From: Chromatium okenii
GTDB taxonomy: Bacteria; Pseudomonadota; Gammaproteobacteria; Chromatiales; Chromatiaceae
Reading direction: 5' to 3'
Length of the DNA stretch: 64,000 nucleotides
Assembly: GCF_002958735.1 (NCBI RefSeq)
Contig: NZ_PPGH01000037.1
Coordinates: 946,001 to 1,010,000, forward strand
Of this stretch, positions 1-8,239 are shown one piece after another. Within the stretch, counting starts at the first letter, position 1, and each line of letters opens with the position of its first letter. A model generated the notes under the pieces. That model was not told where the DNA came from, made no database searches, and was given only the letters and a program-made list of their open reading frames with translations. The position numbers were made by a program, and so were the translations under genes.

Positions 1-215
1 CGGCCAGCATCGGTGTCACCTTTTATCCACAAGCGAAACGCGTCGATGGCGATCAACTGCTGCGCCAAGCCGATCAAGCGATGTATCGCGTTAAATTGAC
101 TGGAAAAAATCATTACCGATTTTTTAATCCGGCACAAACCGCAACACCTTCCCATTGATGCAGTAACGTTTACCGCTGGGCGGCGGACTATTTTTAATTA
201 ACGAACACAACGCGA
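1..215. repeat. Tandem duplication unit, copy 0 (3' end only)
   Basis: This stretch matches 3210-3435 and, up to about 4935, the region 4741-4935. It contains the GGDEF 3' end followed by about 50 bp homologous to the antisense of the msrB 3' end (the part encoding CINGKVLRFVPD), then a shared tract with CTATTTTTAATTAAC. The real msrB lies only after copy 2, so copies 0 and 1 carry its truncated tail. Confidence 0.8.
3..158 (+). CDS. C-terminal end of a PAS-GGDEF diguanylate cyclase (5' end outside window)
   Basis: The window opens inside a reading frame whose translation matches the last ~45 residues of the two complete PAS-GGDEF proteins at 2228-3340 and 3732-4889 almost residue for residue (ASIGVTFYPQA, then the LLRQADQAMYRVKLTGKNHY end). 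Where those copies stop after NHYQFF, this one reads through RFFNPAQTATPSH to a stop at 156-158, so its tail comes from DNA homologous to the antisense of msrB. It is therefore a third tandem paralogue. Only the GGDEF C-terminal part is visible, so activity cannot be judged. Confidence 0.85.
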   Translation, partial: ASIGVTFYPQAKRVDGDQLLRQADQAMYRVKLTGKNHYRFFNPAQTATPSH

Positions 216-244
216 GACAAATTAACTGATCGGAGTGAATGAAT

Positions 245-1315
245 TTAACGCTCAATTTCGTACCAATTTTTGGTGCGATTGACGACTCGCACCACCAATA
301 ACATCACTGGCACTTCAATCAATACGCCCACGACCGTTGCCAGTGCTGCGCCCGATTCAAAGCCAAAGAGTGAGATTGCCGCTGCCACTGCTAATTCAAA
401 AAAATTGGAAGCGCCAATCAATGCTGAGGGACAAGCAATGCTGTGTTTTTCTCCAATTTGGCGATTTAACCAATACGCCAGCGCCGAATTAAAAAATACT
501 TGAATTAAAATCGGCACTGCCAGCAGTAAAATAATCAATGGGTGTTTGAGAATCACCGCACCTTGAAAAGCAAACAGCAACACCAAAGTCATTAACAGCG
601 CGATCATTGAAGCGTGACCCAGCAGGTCTAAAGTGGCATCAAAACGTGCTTGCTCATCAGTGAGCAAATAACGCCGCCAGAGTTGCGCAATGATGACCGG
701 AATGATGATGTATAATAGCACTGAGATTAACAGCGTATTCCAAGGCACAATAATGGATGATAAGCCGAGTAATAAACCAACAATCGGTGCAAAAGCTACA
801 ATCATAATGGCGTCATTCAATGCCACTTGCGACAGCGTGAAATAAGGATCGCCACCAGTCAAGCGACTCCAGACAAATACCATTGCGGTGCAGGGCGCAG
901 CCGCCAGCAAAATCAAGCCTGCAATGTAGCTGTCTATTTGTTCTGCTGGCAGCCAGTCAGCGAATAAAACACGAATAAATAACCACGCCAATAGTGCCAT
1001 TGAAAACGGTTTAACCGCCCAATTAACAAATAGCGTGACGCCAATGCCTTTCCAATGCGAACGCACTTGATGCAATGCGCCAAAATCAATTTTCATCAGC
1101 ATCGGAATAATCATCACCCAAATCAATACGCCGACCGGCAGATTGACCTGTGCAATTTCCAATTGTCCTAACCATTGAAATGGTGCAGGAAATATCTGAC
1201 CTAGCCCAATTCCCGCAATGATGCAAAGCGCCACCCACAGCGTGAGCCAGCGTTCAAATAGATTCATTGGTGCACCAGCAGCACGTTTTGCTGTCGTTTC
1301 ACATTGCGTTGACAT
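245..1315 (-). CDS. acr3: Acr3-family arsenite efflux transporter
   Basis: The 356-residue product would export arsenite, As(OH)3, across the inner membrane as the final step of arsenate/arsenite resistance. It has about ten hydrophobic segments. The Acr3 signature lies around residues 138-152 (AAAPCTAMVFVWS, with the conserved Cys142), and the conserved acidic motif GASNFFELAVA lies near the C terminus. Length fits bacterial Acr3. Unusually there is no intact arsR or arsC beside it. The 105 bp upstream of its start has an antisense open stretch ending in FFIDWCQQCC that may be the tail of a lost operon partner. The MSTQCETTAKRAAGAP N terminus precedes the usual start, so a start at MNLFERW is possible. 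Confidence 0.9.
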   Translation of the reverse strand: MSTQCETTAKRAAGAPMNLFERWLTLWVALCIIAGIGLGQIFPAPFQWLGQLEIAQVNLPVGVLIWVMIIPMLMKIDFGALHQVRSHWKGIGVTLFVNWAVKPFSMALLAWLFIRVLFADWLPAEQIDSYIAGLILLAAAPCTAMVFVWSRLTGGDPYFTLSQVALNDAIMIVAFAPIVGLLLGLSSIIVPWNTLLISVLLYIIIPVIIAQLWRRYLLTDEQARFDATLDLLGHASMIALLMTLVLLFAFQGAVILKHPLIILLLAVPILIQVFFNSALAYWLNRQIGEKHSIACPSALIGASNFFELAVAAAISLFGFESGAALATVVGVLIEVPVMLLVVRVVNRTKNWYEIER

Positions 1316-1420
1316 TTCATTGATCCTATTAATTCATTTCAAGATTGAGCGCCTGCAACACTGCTGACACCAGTCGATAAAGAATTCCAGTGGCTCGCCG
1401 TGAGGATGGTGAAATGATAA
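1316..1420. other. Short gap upstream of acr3, possible gene remnant
   Basis: On the minus strand an open stretch of about 27 codons ends with HPHGEPLEFFIDWCQQCC and a stop shortly before the acr3 start. It has no start and is interrupted by the neighbouring PAS pseudogene. It could be the 3' end of a lost upstream operon gene. I cannot assign a family. Confidence 0.25.
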
Positions 1421-1963
1421 ATGAATACGCGGAAAGATCGAGCAATTTCTTTACCATATGATATTGGACGACCAATTGGGCACATTTTATCTAATCTGGT
1501 TGGTTATGACCGGCTGGTGACGGACACGCTAATTCCCCGCGAGTTGGAAGTGCAAACGACGACTGGCGTGTGGTACGCGCTGCGGATTCATCCGTATCGC
1601 ACGTTGGAAAATGTGATTGAGGGCGCAGTGATTACCTTTGTCAATCTCACCGAAATCGTGCAGGCGCGAGAATCGTTGCGCCAATCCAACGACATGCTGC
1701 GGCTGGCGGTGATTGTGCGCGATGCCCACGATGCGATCACGATGCGGTGCGGCTGAATACCTGCGAGCGCATTCCAGTTGAGCGGCGAGCGGATGATTTG
1801 GCGCGGTTGCCGCCGCGGCGTTCGGTTAACAAATTAAAAACCGTTTTGCAGCCAACGTTTAACTAAAAAACGGTCTATTTTAGAGGTGTGGATTACGGTT
1901 AGTGCGCTGATTAACGAGGCGGGGCTGGTGTACGCACTGGCAACGACGGAATGGACGCGGTAA
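1421..1963 (+). pseudogene. Remnant of a CheB/CheR-PAS fusion signalling protein
   Basis: The first 111 codons encode the linker typical of CheB-CheR-PAS fusions: IGRPIGHILSNLVGYDRL, then DTLIPRELEVQTT, WYALRIHPYRTLENVIEG and VITFVNLTEIVQARESLR. The following PAS domain is mostly deleted. After a stop at about 1756, pieces in other frames resemble the PAS middle (IPVERRADDLARL) and the PAS end (EVWITVSALINEAG, VYALATTE) with a stop at 1961-1963. The CheB methylesterase and CheR methyltransferase parts are absent. Internal deletion plus frame changes make this true decay rather than a single sequence error. Its last ~35 bp are repeated at 3450-3490, so this gene's end is the left edge of the tandem duplication. 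Confidence 0.75.
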
Positions 1964-1996
1964 TCTCAGTAAATCGTCATGATGTGGAGGTTCAAA

Positions 1997-2182
1997 ATGT
2001 TGAAAAATAAAAGCAATTTGCAAAATGCTTTAACTCAAAATATCAGTCAATTTCGCTTGCATTTACGGCGATCCCGACAACAATTTTCTGGCAACTGGCA
2101 ACTGGCAACTGGCAACTGGCAACTGGCAACTGGCAACTGGCAACTGGCAACTGGCAACTGGCAACTGGCAACTGGTGGTTAA
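1997..2182 (+). CDS. Small ORF with heptapeptide repeats encoded by a 7-bp minisatellite
   Basis: An ATG at 1997 has a good ribosome binding site (GGAGG at 1986-1990, six bases away) and opens a 61-codon frame. The N terminus (MLKNKSNLQNALTQNISQ then FRLHLRRSRQQF) is followed by four GNWQLAT heptapeptides made by twelve copies of a 7-bp repeat, then GG and a TAA. A paralogue at 3522-3686 has the same N terminus and three repeats. Both repeat counts are multiples of three, so both keep the frame and end at the same TAA. No known family is recognised. It may be a leader peptide for the downstream diguanylate cyclase or a chance frame carried by the duplication. Confidence 0.4.
   Translation: MLKNKSNLQNALTQNISQFRLHLRRSRQQFSGNWQLATGNWQLATGNWQLATGNWQLATGG
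2091..2174 (+). repeat. Heptanucleotide minisatellite, 12 x GCAACTG
   Basis: Twelve perfect copies of GCAACTG lie head to tail between the small-ORF start and the PAS-GGDEF start. Seven-base units change frame unless gained or lost in threes, so slippage here could switch the small ORF frame. Confidence 0.97.
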
Positions 2183-2227
2183 CATCATGTTTAACACAAA
2201 TAATTTAACCGGCCAGAGCGCACCGGA

Positions 2228-3340
2228 ATGGTGTTAGATCCATCAATGAAAGCAGGTCTGCGTCAACAGGCCGAAGAACAAATTGACGGTAGATTGGAAA
2301 ATCCACCGCTTGCATCCAATCACACTCAACAAATCATCTATGAACTGCAAGTGCATCAAGTTGAATTGACGCTGCAAAACGAGGAATTGCGGAACGCTGA
2401 AATTGCACGAGAGCGTTATTTCGATCTTTACGATCGCGCCCCAGTCGGCTATTGCACACTTTCTGAAAAGGGATTGATTTTAGAAATCAACTTAACGGCA
2501 GCCGTGATGTTAAGCGTGTCAAAAGGTGCGCTGGTCGGACAGTCATTCACGCGGTTTATTCTCAAAGATGACCAAGACCGTTTTTATTTGTACCGCAAAC
2601 AGTTGGCAAAAACTGCTGCAATACCCCGTGCAAATTTATTCAGTCGCGGCTTGGCAGGCACACCACAAAGCTGTGAATTACGAATGGTGAAAGTGGATGG
2701 CTCGGTGTTTTGGGTGCGGCTGGAAGCGACCACCGATCTGCATCCATCAACCAATCTGTGGGTGGCTCCCGCTGGAGCACTGGTGAACCGCATCGTGTTG
2801 AGTGACATCACCGCGCTCAAGGAATATCAAAGCCAGCTTGAACACATCGCGTACTACGATCCGCTAACCACCTTGCCGAATCGCTTATTGCTGACGGATC
2901 GTCTGCTTCAAGATATGGCGCAGACCGAGCGGCATGAACAACAGTTGGCGGTCGCTTATCTCGATCTCGATGGTTTCAAAGCGATTAACGACACGCATGG
3001 ACATGACGTTGGCGATCAGTTTTTAATTGCGATCGCAGCGCGGATGAAACAAATGCTGCGACAAGGCGACACGCTCGCTCGGCTGGGCGGTGATGAATTT
3101 GTTGCTGTACTCGTTGATTTAACAACAAAAAATGATTGTGTGCCAATGCTTTCACGGCTGCTGGCGGCAGCTTCCCAAGTTGTGCGGATTGGCGATGCCG
3201 TGCTGCAAGTATCAGCCAGCATCGGCGTCACTTTTTATCCGCAGGCGGAAGCTGTGGACGGCGATCAACTGCTGCGCCAAGCAGATCAAGCGATGTATCG
3301 CGTTAAATTGACTGGAAAAAATCATTACCAGTTTTTTTAA
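2228..3340 (+). CDS. PAS-GGDEF diguanylate cyclase (paralogue 1)
   Basis: The 370-residue soluble protein is predicted to make cyclic di-GMP from two GTP. A short helical N terminus (about 1-65) is followed by a PAS domain (about 65-195, beginning YFDLYDRAPVGYCTLSEKG and closing with a PAC-like SDITALKEYQ) and a GGDEF domain (about 205-370). The active site GGDEF is at residues 287-291. An RxxD allosteric inhibitory site (RQGD) sits five residues before it, so product inhibition is expected. There is no transmembrane segment. The ATG follows GCACCGGA, a weak ribosome site also present in paralogue 2. It is the middle member of a tandem family, with the next copy about 1.5 kb downstream. Confidence 0.9.
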   Translation: MVLDPSMKAGLRQQAEEQIDGRLENPPLASNHTQQIIYELQVHQVELTLQNEELRNAEIARERYFDLYDRAPVGYCTLSEKGLILEINLTAAVMLSVSKGALVGQSFTRFILKDDQDRFYLYRKQLAKTAAIPRANLFSRGLAGTPQSCELRMVKVDGSVFWVRLEATTDLHPSTNLWVAPAGALVNRIVLSDITALKEYQSQLEHIAYYDPLTTLPNRLLLTDRLLQDMAQTERHEQQLAVAYLDLDGFKAINDTHGHDVGDQFLIAIAARMKQMLRQGDTLARLGGDEFVAVLVDLTTKNDCVPMLSRLLAAASQVVRIGDAVLQVSASIGVTFYPQAEAVDGDQLLRQADQAMYRVKLTGKNHYQFF

Positions 3341-3521
3341 TCCGGCACAAATTGCAACACCTTCCCATTGATGCAGTAACGTTTTCCGCCGGGCGGCGGA
3401 CTATTTTTAATTAACAAACACGAAGCGAGGCTAGTGCATAGTAAGTAACGGCTGGTGTACGCACTGGCAACGACGGAATGGGCGCGAGACTCTTAGTAAA
3501 TCGTCGTGATGGAGCTTCAAC

Positions 3522-3686
3522 ATGTTGAAAACAATCAGCAATTTGCAAGATGCTTTATCTCAAAATATCAGTCAATTTCGCTTGCATTTACGGCGATCCC
3601 GACAACAATTTTCTGCCAACTGCCAACTGCCAACTGCCAACTGCCAACTGCCAACTGCCAACTGCCAACTGCCAACTGGTGGCTAA
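3522..3686 (+). CDS. Small ORF with heptapeptide repeats (paralogue of 1997-2182)
   Basis: The frame has 54 codons. It starts at the ATG at 3522, preceded by GGAG at 3511-3514. MLKTISNLQDALSQNISQ and FRLHLRRSRQQF match the first small ORF, so this reading frame is shared by both copies. Three ANCQLPT heptapeptides are encoded by nine 7-bp repeats, followed by GG and TAA. The repeat unit differs by one base from copy 1, which changes Gly/Trp/Ala to Ala/Cys/Pro while keeping the reading frame. Function is unknown and expression is unproven. Confidence 0.4.
   Translation: MLKTISNLQDALSQNISQFRLHLRRSRQQFSANCQLPTANCQLPTANCQLPTGG
3616..3678 (+). repeat. Heptanucleotide minisatellite, 9 x CCAACTG
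   Basis: Nine perfect copies of CCAACTG lie at the position equivalent to the twelve GCAACTG copies at 2091-2174. The unit has been homogenised to a different base within each array, which implies expansion after the duplication. Confidence 0.97.
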
Positions 3687-3731
3687 CATTCTATTTAATC
3701 AAAATTTAACCGGTCAGAGCGCACCGGAATT

Positions 3732-4889
3732 ATGTTAATTCCATCATCGAACGCGGAACAGACGCTGCGCCAGCAAGCGGAAATGGACATTCGGAATAAG
3801 CCAATTGGTTTACTCGCAGCCAGCGCCACAGATGCAAATATCGCTGCGCTCACGCCTGCGGAGATTTTGCAAGTCATTCACGAATTGCGGGTGCATCAAA
3901 TCGAACTCATGATGCAAAATGACAATTTGCGTCATGCACACGAAGAATTAGACCTTGTTCGCGCCCGTTATTTTGATCTTTATGATCGCGCACCAATTGG
4001 CTATTGCACACTTTCCGAAACGGGGATTATTTTAGAAATTAATCAGACTGCCGCATTAATGCTCGGCGTATCCAAAGGTGCGCTGGTGGAACAGTCATTT
4101 ACTCGCTTTGTGTGTAAAGAAGATCAAGATCGCTTTTATCTATACCGTAAACAATTAGCCAATAACGCAGCAACCATTCAATCCGATTTATTTAAGCGGG
4201 GTTTGAGTGAAACGCCGCAAAGATGTGAACTGCGTATGGTGAAAGTCGATGGCACTCTTTTCTGGGTGTGTTTAGAAGCCAGCGTCGATCAATATCCATT
4301 GCTCAATCCATGGTTAAATCCCGGTGCATTCGTTCACCGTATCGTATTCAGCGATATTAGTATGCTCAAAGAATATCAACATCAACTCGAACACATCGCT
4401 TATTACGATTTACTGACTACTTTACCGAATCGCGTTTTGCTGGCGGATCGGCTGGTGCAAGACATGGCGCAGACCGAGCGACACGGTCAACGTTTAGCTT
4501 TGGCCTATCTCGATCTCGACGGTTTTAAGGCGATTAACGACACTCACGGTCACAACGTTGGCGATCAGTTTTTAATTGCGATTGCGGCGCGGATGAAACA
4601 AATGCTGCGGCAAGGCGACACGCTGGCGCGAATTGGCGGAGATGAATTTGTCGCAGTACTCGTTGATTTAACAATGGAAAAAGATTGTGTGCCGATGCTG
4701 TCGCGGCTGCTGGCCGCAGCTTCGCAGCCCGTGCTGCTTGGCGACGCAGTACTTCAGGTGTCGGCCAGCATCGGCGTCACCTTTTACCCGCAGGCAGAAA
4801 TCGTGGATGGCGATCAACTGCTGCGCCAAGCCGATCAAGCGATGTATCGCGTTAAATTGACTGGAAAAAATCATTACCAGTTTTTTTAA
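3732..4889 (+). CDS. PAS-GGDEF diguanylate cyclase (paralogue 2)
   Basis: This 385-residue paralogue has the same architecture as the gene at 2228: an N-terminal helical part about 15 residues longer, a PAS domain beginning YFDLYDRAPIGYCTLSETG, and a C-terminal GGDEF domain with GGDEF at residues 302-306 and the inhibitory RQGD at 293-296. Both proteins should therefore be active and product-inhibited cyclases. The PAS pocket differs at scattered positions, which may mean different ligands. The stop codon overlaps the stop of the convergent msrAB gene by four bases. Confidence 0.9.
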   Translation: MLIPSSNAEQTLRQQAEMDIRNKPIGLLAASATDANIAALTPAEILQVIHELRVHQIELMMQNDNLRHAHEELDLVRARYFDLYDRAPIGYCTLSETGIILEINQTAALMLGVSKGALVEQSFTRFVCKEDQDRFYLYRKQLANNAATIQSDLFKRGLSETPQRCELRMVKVDGTLFWVCLEASVDQYPLLNPWLNPGAFVHRIVFSDISMLKEYQHQLEHIAYYDLLTTLPNRVLLADRLVQDMAQTERHGQRLALAYLDLDGFKAINDTHGHNVGDQFLIAIAARMKQMLRQGDTLARIGGDEFVAVLVDLTMEKDCVPMLSRLLAAASQPVLLGDAVLQVSASIGVTFYPQAEIVDGDQLLRQADQAMYRVKLTGKNHYQFF

Positions 4890-6151
4890 TCCGGCACAAA
4901 CCGCAACACCTTCCCATTGATGCAGTAACGTTTACCGGACGGCAGCGGACCATCCTCAAACACATGTCCCAGATGAATGCCGGAGCTGGCGCTGCGCACT
5001 TCCACGCGGTGCATTCCGTGCGCAGTGTCCTCGTGCAGCGTGATTGCGCCGGGCAGCGGATCAAAAAAACTCGGCCAACCGCTGCCGCTTTCAAACTTGG
5101 CATTGCTGCGAAACAACGCTGCGCCACTGACCGGATCGACAAACACGCCGGGGCGCTTTTCGTCCAAATACGAGCCGGTAAACGGGCGCTCCGTGCCCTG
5201 TTCAAACGCGATTTTCTGCTGCTCTGGCGTCAACAGTTGCAATCCCAGCCAATGCCAAAATCGCGCTTGATCGCCTTGATAACCGGTGAAGCGCGACACC
5301 TCTTTTCCCTGTTCAAACAAGACAATCGTCGGTGTGGCAAACAGCGGCTGCGCCAGCGTCCACCCGATTGGCGGTTGCGCAACCGGCGTAGCGCGGATCG
5401 GCGTCGCTGCCGTCCACTGGTTCAGAATATCGGCATCGAATTGCCGACAAAATCCACAATCTGCTGACTCAAACGCGATCAATTGCCGATCAAAATGCAG
5501 TTCAGCAGCAGCTAACGGCGCGGGCGCAACAGCGGCTGGCGCGGCAGCGGTGCGTGGAAAGGCAACGCCCGTGCCACCGAGTCCGCAGTAGCCGTTGGGA
5601 TGTTTTTGTAAATAATCCTGATGATCTTCTTCAGCGCGGTTGTAATGACGCAACGGTTCAATTTCCGTCGTGATTTTGCCCAAACTCGCCGCAGTCAACG
5701 CCGCTTGATATTCATCACGGGTGGCCAACGCCTCAGCCAGTTGCGCGGCGCTGCTGGTGTAAATCGCGCTGCGATAATTGCTGCCGCGATCATTGCCCTG
5801 TTGATCGCCCTGCGTTGGATTATGATTTTCCCAGAATGTAATCAAAATGTTACGCAAACTGGTCTGCGCGGGATTAAAGCGCACCTGAATCACTTCGGCG
5901 TGATTGCGAGCGGTGGTTTTCCCACGCTTGAGTTGCTGCTCCAGCGCCAGCACGTCGTGATAATTGGTTATTTCCGCATCGCCATTGGCATAACCAGATT
6001 CGACATCGACGATGCCGGGCAGCGCCGCCATGCGTTTTTCTGCGCCCCAAAAGCAGCCCATGCCCAGCGTGATTGAATCCACACTCGCAGTTGCCATTCC
6101 TGATACGACCATCATCACGACTCCTAAGCTCAATTGGTTGATTGTGTTCAT
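4886..6151 (-). CDS. msrAB: Secreted methionine sulfoxide reductase fusion MsrA-thioredoxin-MsrB
   Basis: The 421-residue protein repairs both stereoisomers of methionine sulfoxide outside the cytoplasm. A signal peptide (about 1-23) is followed by MsrA (about 26-195; catalytic Cys33 in GCFWGAE). Next comes an Ala/Pro linker, then a thioredoxin-like domain (about 215-305; CGFC at 232-235 and a Thr-Pro cis-proline motif). MsrB follows (about 308-421; GIHLGHVFEDGP and catalytic Cys410 in RYCING). The zinc CxxC pairs of many MsrB are missing. The well-known Neisseria PilB order is thioredoxin-MsrA-MsrB. Here the redox domain sits between the two reductases. It converges on the diguanylate cyclase with overlapping stops. 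Confidence 0.93.
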   Translation of the reverse strand: MNTINQLSLGVVMMVVSGMATASVDSITLGMGCFWGAEKRMAALPGIVDVESGYANGDAEITNYHDVLALEQQLKRGKTTARNHAEVIQVRFNPAQTSLRNILITFWENHNPTQGDQQGNDRGSNYRSAIYTSSAAQLAEALATRDEYQAALTAASLGKITTEIEPLRHYNRAEEDHQDYLQKHPNGYCGLGGTGVAFPRTAAAPAAVAPAPLAAAELHFDRQLIAFESADCGFCRQFDADILNQWTAATPIRATPVAQPPIGWTLAQPLFATPTIVLFEQGKEVSRFTGYQGDQARFWHWLGLQLLTPEQQKIAFEQGTERPFTGSYLDEKRPGVFVDPVSGAALFRSNAKFESGSGWPSFFDPLPGAITLHEDTAHGMHRVEVRSASSGIHLGHVFEDGPLPSGKRYCINGKVLRFVPD

Positions 6152-6266
6152 TTTGAAATATCCATCATTAAATACGTTGCTGCTGCCGTTTATGACGATC
6201 TTGTTAACATAAGGCTGGCACGGCGCAGGACAACACGATCACAACTTTCAAACGGTAGTTATTCCA

Positions 6267-8239
6267 ATGAAATCACTTCGAGCACGACTGTTTTTCTGGA
6301 TGCTGGGCGGCAGTGGACTTTTGTTTTTATTGGCATTTAGCACTGTCGCCGTGTTAATGCAAAGCTCCGCCGTGAGCAGCGTTGGCAACCATCCGCGATA
6401 TGGGCGACACCTACGCCAATCGTATTGGGGCGGAATTTACGCATTCCTACGCAGTGGCAGAATCGCTGGCGCTGGCGGTGTTTGCGATTCATCAGCAGCG
6501 CCCAGAACGTGCGTTGCCTCGGCAGTCAACGCTGCAGTGTTAGAAGCGAATCCGCAGTTGGTCGGTTTGGGATCGTATTGGGAGCCGAATGCGTTTGATG
6601 GACGCGATGCGGAGTTTGTGAATGTTGCGCCGGAAAACGACGCTACTGGACGTTACATTCCCTATTGGAATCGGGCTGGCGGCATGGTCAAAGTCGAGCT
6701 GTGACCGAGTACGAAACCGCAGATTGGTACAACATTCCCAAGCAAACTAGCAGCCATGGGCAAGCGAACCCTATTCATTTTCCATCGGTGGACGCCCGGT
6801 GCTGATGGTGTCGCTGATGGTGCCAATTCTCAGCGAAGGACGTTTTCTCGGTTCAGTGGGCGCAGATTATCCGCTGCTGGGATTGCAAAATATCTTGGAG
6901 GATGTGCGCCCCTTTGGTTCTGGCAGCGCCAGCCTGCTGTCAAATGCAGGTCTCTACGCCAGTCATCCAGACAGCAGCCGTTTGGGACAACCCGCCAACG
7001 ATTTACCCGCCGAAGCACTCGCCGCAATCAAAGCTGGCAAGCCGTATCAATTCGTCACTGACACCGGCTTGATGTCGCTGATACGCCCAATCACCCCGGG
7101 CAAGGCGATGAACACTTGGGCGTTATTACTGACTTTTCCATTGGAAGCAGCGCTGGCAGATGCGCGACAGATGATGCTGTTCACTGCGTTAATTGGCGCA
7201 GTCGGATTATTGATTTTGGCGGCGCTGATTTGGCCGCTGTTAACGCGCTTGATTCGTCCGCTGCAAGTGCTCGCACAAACGCTGTCGGATTGGAATGGCG
7301 ATGTCAGCCAGCAAGTGCAAGTGGAACGTCACGATGAAATCGGCGTGATTGGCGCAGCGTTTAATGCGTTTATGGGACGGTGCGGATTTGGTCGTCGCCA
7401 TCGCCGAGGAAAGTCGGCATCTCAACGCGACGACGCAGGAATTGAGCGCCGCAACCGATGGCGTGGTTAGTAATTCGCGGCAACAACTCAACGCTGCAAC
7501 GGATATGCGCCACGATATGAGCGAGAGCACCAACGCCATTACTGGCGTGGCGCGGCAAGCCGTGCAGTTGCAAGAGCTGGCGCAAAACACCGGGCGCGTG
7601 ACTGCGGCGGCATCTACGACCGTCAATCAAACTGCACAAGAAATTGGTCAAATTGACCACACGATGCAGGCAGTGGCGGAAGGAGTGCGGCGGCTGGATG
7701 AGCGTTCCCGCGAAATCAGCACCATTATCAATGTCATCCGCGAAATTGCCGATCAAACCAATTTGCTGGCGCTCAACGCAGCGATTGAAGCTGCTCGCGC
7801 TGGTGAACAAGGACGCGGGTTTGCAGTCGTCGCCGATGAAGTGCGCAAACTGGCGAATCGCACGCGCAGGCCACCAGTGAGTCACGGCGACGATTAACAC
7901 CATTCAACAGGAAAGTGCGCTGGCAGTGAAAACGGTCGGCATGACTTCCGAGCAGGTGAATCGCGGCGTGGCGCTGTCGCGGGAGGCTGCGAGCGCGATT
8001 GAAACCATTCGCAGCCATGCCGAGGACATTCTCGGACGCGTGTCTGAAGTCAATCAGCAAACAAATCAACAGTCTGGAATCAATCAGGCGCTGGCGAATA
8101 ACGTGGACAACATGGGCAAGCTGGCACAGCGTAACGATGAAGATATTTTGCTGGCGCAGGAGCGCGTGGAAGGGTTGGCGTGTTGGCCAGTAAATTACGC
8201 GATTTAATTGCGCGTTTTCAAGGTGTTGGCTCAATCTGA
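6267..8239 (+). pseudogene. Methyl-accepting chemotaxis protein broken by several frameshifts
   Basis: One chemoreceptor gene is spread over all three frames. Its parts are an N-terminal membrane anchor (from the ATG at 6267), a periplasmic Cache-like sensor (frame breaks near 6385, 6525 and 6700), a second membrane helix near 7170-7250, HAMP, and a full signalling domain. That domain contains the hairpin tip [21 protein letters not shown] near 7740-7800. Further breaks occur near 7385, 7885 and 8180, and the frame ends in SKLRDLIARFQGVGSI at 8239. At least six breaks are needed, more than in other broken genes here. It is either a real pseudogene or a badly read stretch. Its 3' end overlaps that of the convergent glutaminyl cyclase gene. 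Confidence 0.85.

Larger units (their letters stand above)
1923..3449. repeat. Tandem duplication unit, copy 1
   Basis: The unit starts in the PAS remnant (GGCTGGTGTACGCACTGG at 1923 and again at 3450, a period of about 1.53 kb). It spans a small ORF with a heptanucleotide minisatellite, a PAS-GGDEF gene, and the truncated antisense end of msrB at about 3341-3435. Confidence 0.8.
3450..4935. repeat. Tandem duplication unit, copy 2
   Basis: This second full copy of the unit runs from the PAS-remnant fragment at 3450 through the small ORF, minisatellite and PAS-GGDEF gene into the intact msrAB 3' end. It is probably the ancestral arrangement, because only here does msrAB continue as a full gene. 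Confidence 0.75.

Noticed and set aside
2091..3678. CRISPR array in the heptanucleotide repeats
   Set aside because: The units are seven bases, directly contiguous and without spacers, so they are minisatellites. No cas gene is present.
4964..6076. Plus-strand ORFs opposite msrAB
   Set aside because: They are shadows of the GC-rich msrAB gene; no ribosome sites or family similarity.
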